NCBI GenBank assembly: GCA_028829895.1
Contig: CM054184.1
Span: 20,997,701 to 21,061,700 of the forward strand
Source: Sinotaia quadrata
Lineage: Eukaryota; Mollusca; Gastropoda; Architaenioglossa; Viviparidae
DNA: 64,000 bases
Reading direction: 5' to 3'
The notes below the pieces were generated by a model, which saw only the letters and a program-made list of their open reading frames with translations, did not search any database and was not told the origin of the DNA. The translations under genes and the position numbers were made by a program. Below, piece by piece: positions 61,501-64,000 of the stretch. The stretch's first letter is position 1. Each line of letters begins with the position of its first letter.

Positions 61501-64000
61501 CCACTGCATAACCTATTATGGATACCTCAGAGGTGACCACTGCATAACCTATTATGGATACCTCAGAGGTGACCATTGCATAACCTGTTCACATATATGT
61601 CAGGGTCTAATCCAGAATGCACTGATTCCAACACTCTGATAATCTAAACACCCCTCGCATTCATTAGTTTGAATTTTCACAGATGTGAAAGCAAAATTGT
61701 GAGCATAGGCTTGATAGAGTAAAGAAAAATTATATATTAAATAAATTGTATCAAAATGTGTATTAAAATATAACTTTAGTTAAAGCTTTATTTAATGTAA
61801 ATTGCATTTAATTCATTTTTTATTTCATATGTAGGATATACGTATGAGCGTTTGGATGGATCTGTTCGAGGAGAAGAGCGTTTTCTTGCTGTTCAAAATT
61901 TTAACCAGAATGATGAGACCTTTGTGTTTCTACTCAGCACAAAGGCTGGTAAGAGGGAGAGTTTATGTTTATATTTGCTTAGTAAAAAAGAATATTTACT
62001 TAAAGACAATTCAGATATTTCATCCATTCCCAGTTATATTCTCATTTACTGCATTAAAACGATGGTTGTCATTTCAGTTATCTTGATGATGACAGAAAAT
62101 ATTGCTTTATTAAATAAGTTTCCTGATTAAGAATGAAATGATGAAGAAGTGATAAATATTCTTATTTCACTGAAATATGAGGTCAAGATTTGAATCACAT
62201 TTGTTGTTTAAGAACAAGAGGTCAAGGCTTGAAATACGTTTATTGTTCTCAATAATATTGTTCTCCAATGTTTGAAATGTGTTTTTCAATAATGTGTATC
62301 CTAGACTTAAAAAATGTTTAATTCTCTCTAGAAATAAAACACATGGCCAGAGCTTGAAGTTTTCTTATTTGGTATCTGGATTATGTAGACAGTGTTTGAA
62401 ATGTGTTTCTTTTCTAGAATGTGGCAGTGCTTGATATGTTTATTATTCTCTGATACAGGCGGACAAGGTTTGAATTTGACTGCAGCAGACACAGTTATCT
62501 TTGTAGACAGTGACTTTAATCCACAAAATGATTTGCAGGCAGCTGCTCGAGCACATCGTATTGGACAAAACAGGTTAGTTTATTTTCTTTCTCTTGTCAC
62601 CATTCATTTGTCAGATTATTGGGCAAAAGATCATCATTCTTTTTCTTTTTCTTATTCATACTGTAATGATCATTTTAGTTAGGTCATGTACTGCTGAGGG
62701 CTTTTGTTTTATAAATTTACTAATTGACTCTTTAAAGAGGATGGTTAATAGATAATTTTTAATGAAAATGGTTATTCTTTCCTCATTTCCTGAAACATCT
62801 TTATAATAACGACACAAAGAAATTCACTCACTAGGTCACTGCCTCTTGCTCACAAAAATAGGTCGTATGATGGGGTGTGTGTGCTACAGTACCCAAAAAA
62901 GTAATAAGTATGGCTGATGTGCATGTGCTACTAATGTCTCTCTGTGAATGAGTCATGCCACAGTGTGAATGCACTAATAATGTCTCTCTGTGAATGAGTC
63001 ATGCCACAGTGTGAATGCACTAATAATGTCTCTCTGTGAATGAGTCATGCCACAGTGTGCATGCACTAATAATGTCTCTCTGTGAACAGGTCATGCCACA
63101 GTGTGCATGCACTAATAATGTCTCTGTGAACGGGTCATGCCACAGTGTGCATGCACTAATAATGTCTGTGAACGAATCATGCCACAGTGTGTATGCACTA
63201 ATAATGCCTCTGTGTGAACTAGTCATGCCACAGTGTGAATGCACTAATAATGTCTACAATGTGCATGCACTAATAATGTCTCTCTGTGAACTAGTCATGC
63301 CACTGTGTGAATGCACTAATAATGTCTCTGTGTGAATGGGTCACACAAAAACTATAGAATGCCACCTAACAAAAATGGCACCTAAAAGAGTTTGGGCAGA
63401 GGAGGAGAGAGTTGAAGCAAAAAGATGAAAAGCTGAGTGTGATCTAAATTGTTGTCCAAAAAATGACAGTAGACCAAAGGACCATGAGCAGGGGAAGAAA
63501 TGACAAAATGCTCGAAACAAAAACAGAGATTGGAGGCAAAAAGACAAAAGGCTGAAAATGTTGTTTAAAAATATTCTATTGGGGTTAATAAATCAAACAA
63601 ACAAAAGAAAATTCCTATTGCCTTAATTTATGTATTATCTTACTTCCTTGTCAAATGACAGGCTTATTTAGTTAGTTTTATGTAAATCTCAGAGTGGTAG
63701 ACTTTCATTGTATACATTTTGGAGAAGACCTGTAAAGGTAAAAGTGATTTACGGGAAATGTGTTTGTTTTGTTCTTTAACATTGTGTGTGGCATGCAGGC
63801 ATGCCAGCATTTAAATATTTTTGCATAAGGTTGAATGGGTTGTCTGTGAGTATAATTTATTAAAACTGTTTAGATCTAAATAATGGTTTTGTTTATTGTT
63901 CTATTTAGACCTGTAAAAATAATTCGCTTAATTGGCAAAAACACTGTGGAAGAAATTATCCTTACACGAGCTAATGAAAAGCTCAAGTTGACAGACAAGA
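47011..64000 (+). CDS. CHD1L: CHD1L/ALC1-type SNF2 ATPase, 5' part, 12 exons (runs off the right edge)
   Basis: CHD1L is a nuclear SNF2 remodeller that slides nucleosomes at DNA damage sites after recruitment by poly(ADP-ribose). The spliced 1426 nt give about 475 residues with all helicase motifs: Q-like [12 protein letters not shown] (24-35), Walker A DEMGLGKT (49-56), DEAH (157-160), motif [12 protein letters not shown] (183-191), then lobe 2 with [49 protein letters not shown] and [23 protein letters not shown] and [20 protein letters not shown] match CHD1L more closely than other SNF2 families. No chromodomain precedes the ATPase, as in CHD1L. The linker and macro domain, if present, lie beyond 64000. 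Phase is consistent at all 11 junctions. Confidence 0.9.
47903..48015 (+). CDS. CHD1L: CHD1L exon 2 (residues 21-58), Walker A
   Basis: Encodes [20 protein letters not shown] and [14 protein letters not shown]. The lysine and threonine of GKT bind ATP phosphate and Mg2+. Donor CAG|gtgact. Confidence 0.96.
48930..49400 (-). mobile_element. Decayed LINE reverse-transcriptase fragment in CHD1L intron 2
   Basis: The minus strand, read with frame changes, gives a C-terminal LINE peptide: [31 protein letters not shown], then [22 protein letters not shown] and [16 protein letters not shown]. The pattern Gly-His, Leu-Arg-Lys, NP.GKR..G.PKN and W is typical of the region after the RT domain in non-LTR elements common in molluscs. 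Several stops and frameshifts (for example a 2-nt loss at the GH..LRKS site) show that it is dead. It is clearly GC-richer than its surroundings. Confidence 0.82.
49639..49745 (+). CDS. CHD1L: CHD1L exon 3 (residues 59-94)
   Basis: Encodes [32 protein letters not shown]2 motif Ia. Donor CAAAA|gtatca, phase 2. Confidence 0.94.
50335..50660 (+). pseudogene. Remnant of a pogo/Tigger-like transposase
   Basis: The segment from about 50349 reads [32 protein letters not shown], stop, [10 protein letters not shown], the layout of the N-terminal helix-turn-helix (FKL..I....N..AA..FGVSE..V..W) of pogo-like/CENP-B-type transposases. At 50536-50610 an acidic stretch ([11 protein letters not shown]) resembles the C-terminal tail of such proteins. 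The DDE catalytic core is absent, so this looks like an internally deleted, dead copy in CHD1L intron 3. Terminal inverted repeats were not identified. Confidence 0.5.
51253..51382 (+). CDS. CHD1L: CHD1L exon 4 (residues 94-137)
   Basis: Encodes [17 protein letters not shown] and FDVLLTTYE, matching human FAPGLSCVTYAGDKEER and FHVLLTTYE. Confidence 0.95.
51895..52205. repeat. ~74-bp tandem array in CHD1L intron 4
   Basis: Four diverged copies with TTTGTCACAGTCTAAGTGAA, CTCTTTTGACTCA and AGCTTGTGATCCATGCTGCT. The following 52210-53573 holds T-rich intron sequence without a recognised feature. Confidence 0.85.
53574..53687 (+). CDS. CHD1L: CHD1L exon 5 (residues 138-175), DEAH box
   Basis: Encodes [20 protein letters not shown] followed by [18 protein letters not shown]. 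The DEAH glutamate is the catalytic base of the ATPase. Confidence 0.96.
54178..54470. repeat. 100-101 bp triplication of the exon 6 acceptor and exon start
   Basis: Three tandem copies, each with TTTTATCTTGTCATAG (or a close variant), then TGGGACATACATTGCCATGT and ACTTCTGACAGGAACACCAA. The exon-like part starts at 54204, 54305 and 54405. Copy 1 has a 1-nt insertion that breaks the frame; copy 2 is in frame for about 30 codons but cannot join copy 3 in frame because the period is not a multiple of three. Confidence 0.97.
54405..54558 (+). CDS. CHD1L: CHD1L exon 6 (residues 176-227), motif III
   Basis: Encodes [20 protein letters not shown] and [13 protein letters not shown]. Two upstream copies of the acceptor and first about 65 nt of this exon lie at 54204 and 54305; only this third copy continues into the full exon in frame. 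Confidence 0.95.
55455..55502. repeat. (CA)n microsatellite
   Basis: About 22 uninterrupted CA units in CHD1L intron 6; a shorter ACACAC run follows near 55546-55615. Confidence 0.96.
56558..56710. mobile_element. Candidate decayed MITE with imperfect inverted termini
   Basis: The left end CAATGTTCCCTCTAA and the reverse complement of the right end CAGCATTTCCTCTAA match at 11 of 15 positions. TTCCCTCTAA termini are known from hAT MITEs. Flanks are only loosely similar, so no clear target duplication supports it. Confidence 0.35.
56810..56945. repeat. 40-bp array in CHD1L intron 6
   Basis: 3.5 copies of GTGCATATGGGTATTAGTAC ATATTTTCATGTAGCCTTAG, almost identical. Confidence 0.95.
57828..57986 (+). 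CDS. CHD1L: CHD1L exon 7 (residues 227-280)
   Basis: Encodes [20 protein letters not shown] and [20 protein letters not shown], the end of lobe 1 and the bridge to lobe 2. Confidence 0.96.
58602..58697 (+). CDS. CHD1L: CHD1L exon 8 (residues 280-312)
   Basis: Encodes [29 protein letters not shown]. Acceptor ttgtttttcag, donor GATG|gtgagt. Confidence 0.96.
58698..59827. other. CHD1L intron 8
   Basis: A 1.13-kb intron. The last 180 bp (59645-59815) hold a tandem array of about 60-bp units with AAATTATAATCTGTATCATA and AAATGTAGAGCAG, 2.5 to 3 copies, reaching the acceptor of exon 9. The rest is AT-rich without a recognised feature. Confidence 0.75.
59828..59998 (+). CDS. CHD1L: CHD1L exon 9 (residues 312-369), motif IV region
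   Basis: Encodes [20 protein letters not shown] and [18 protein letters not shown]. The GVEPEPFE run is shared with CHD1L proteins. Confidence 0.96.
59999..61834. other. CHD1L intron 9
   Basis: A 1.84-kb intron with a 36-bp array at 61375-61585 (TATGGATACCTCAGAGGTGA CCACTGCATAACCTAA, 6 copies). Because 36 is divisible by three, the minus strand shows a 12-residue repeat ([12 protein letters not shown]) that is not a gene. Between about 60840 and 61330 lies a less AT-rich segment of unknown origin with an 84-codon minus frame (60955-61209). Confidence 0.75.
61835..61948 (+). CDS. CHD1L: CHD1L exon 10 (residues 369-407)
   Basis: Encodes [20 protein letters not shown] and [11 protein letters not shown], ending within motif V. 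Confidence 0.95.
62165..62500. repeat. Diverged ~36-bp repeats spanning the exon 11 acceptor
   Basis: Copies such as GAGGTCAAGATTTGAATCAC, GAGGTCAAGGCTTGAAATAC with GTTTATTGTTCTC, CAGTGTTTGAAATGTGTTTC and CAGTGCTTGATATGTTTATT lead directly into the exon start GCGGACAAGGTTTGAATTTG. The exon start itself behaves as the last unit. Confidence 0.6.
62459..62573 (+). CDS. CHD1L: CHD1L exon 11 (residues 407-445), motifs V and VI
   Basis: Encodes [20 protein letters not shown] and [18 protein letters not shown]. Human has GGVGMNL, so the motif V core is conserved. The arginine of HRIGQ is the arginine finger. Diverged copies of the acceptor and first exon nucleotides lie upstream (62165-62458). Confidence 0.96.
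62935..63340. repeat. ~46-bp minisatellite in CHD1L intron 11
   Basis: About nine copies of TGAATGAGTCATGCCACAGT, GTGAATGCACTAATAATGTC and TCTCTG with small length changes. Open frames of 74 and 99 codons on opposite strands are by-products. Confidence 0.95.
63909..64000 (+). CDS. CHD1L: CHD1L exon 12, cut by the window edge (from residue 445)
   Basis: Encodes [20 protein letters not shown] and [10 protein letters not shown], the C-terminal end of lobe 2. No donor is reached before 64000. Confidence 0.92.

Noticed and set aside
61322..61576. Minus-strand repeat protein [12 protein letters not shown]
   Set aside because: By-product of the 36-bp array, whose length is a multiple of three.
47011..64000. 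Other SNF2 families (CHD1, ISWI, SMARCAD1)
   Set aside because: No chromodomains before the ATPase, and [15 protein letters not shown] and [20 protein letters not shown] fit CHD1L best. The macro domain lies outside the window, so a small doubt remains.
1..64000. CRISPR arrays, bacterial operons, rRNA or tRNA genes
   Set aside because: The tandem arrays have no repeat-spacer structure, gene structure is eukaryotic, and no tRNA or rRNA cloverleaf or core sequence was recognised.

Overview
The window is eukaryotic: AT-rich DNA in which short exons (36 to 207 nt) with GT/AG borders sit in introns of a few hundred to several thousand bases, with decayed non-LTR retrotransposons, a hAT MITE and many minisatellites. 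Protein similarity and repeat content suggest an invertebrate, most likely a lophotrochozoan such as a mollusc (inference; the sequence alone does not fix the species).

Two conserved genes could be rebuilt exon by exon, with reading phase checked at every junction. On the minus strand, positions 46820 down to 10860, lies a complete VPS50 gene (syndetin, formerly CCDC132) of 26 coding exons, 2844 nt of CDS and 947 residues. Head-to-head with it on the plus strand, starting at 47011, is the 5' part of a CHD1L/ALC1-type SNF2 chromatin-remodelling ATPase: 12 coding exons covering both RecA-like lobes (about 475 residues) before it runs off the right edge. The two ATGs are 190 bp apart, so the genes probably share a bidirectional promoter. 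VPS50 acts in endosomal recycling (EARP tethering complex) and CHD1L in PARP-dependent chromatin remodelling; the shared promoter gives no sign of a shared pathway.

At the left edge (142-300, plus strand) is a probable last coding exon of an unrecognised gene convergent with VPS50. Between it and the VPS50 stop lie about 10.5 kb without a recognisable gene, holding a 39-bp minisatellite (1205-1545), a possible decayed SINE and an intact-ended hAT MITE with an 8-bp target duplication (3492-3665). The right part of this gap (3674-10859) is very AT-rich and has few tandem arrays; it may include a long VPS50 3' UTR.

The most unusual property is the tandem repeats. Nearly every long intron holds a minisatellite with a 26 to about 130 bp unit, and in at least five places the repeat unit includes an exon-intron junction. 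The donor ends of VPS50 exons 11, 17 and 22 and the acceptor/exon starts of CHD1L exons 6 and 11 have been copied in tandem into the neighbouring intron, several copies still carrying usable-looking splice sites. Where the copied exon encodes strongly conserved protein, the direction must be exon to array. This pattern of splice-junction-seeded minisatellites is the main candidate for an undescribed phenomenon here. There is also one GC-AG intron in VPS50, a three-codon uORF ending one base before the CHD1L start codon, and a decayed pogo-like transposase.
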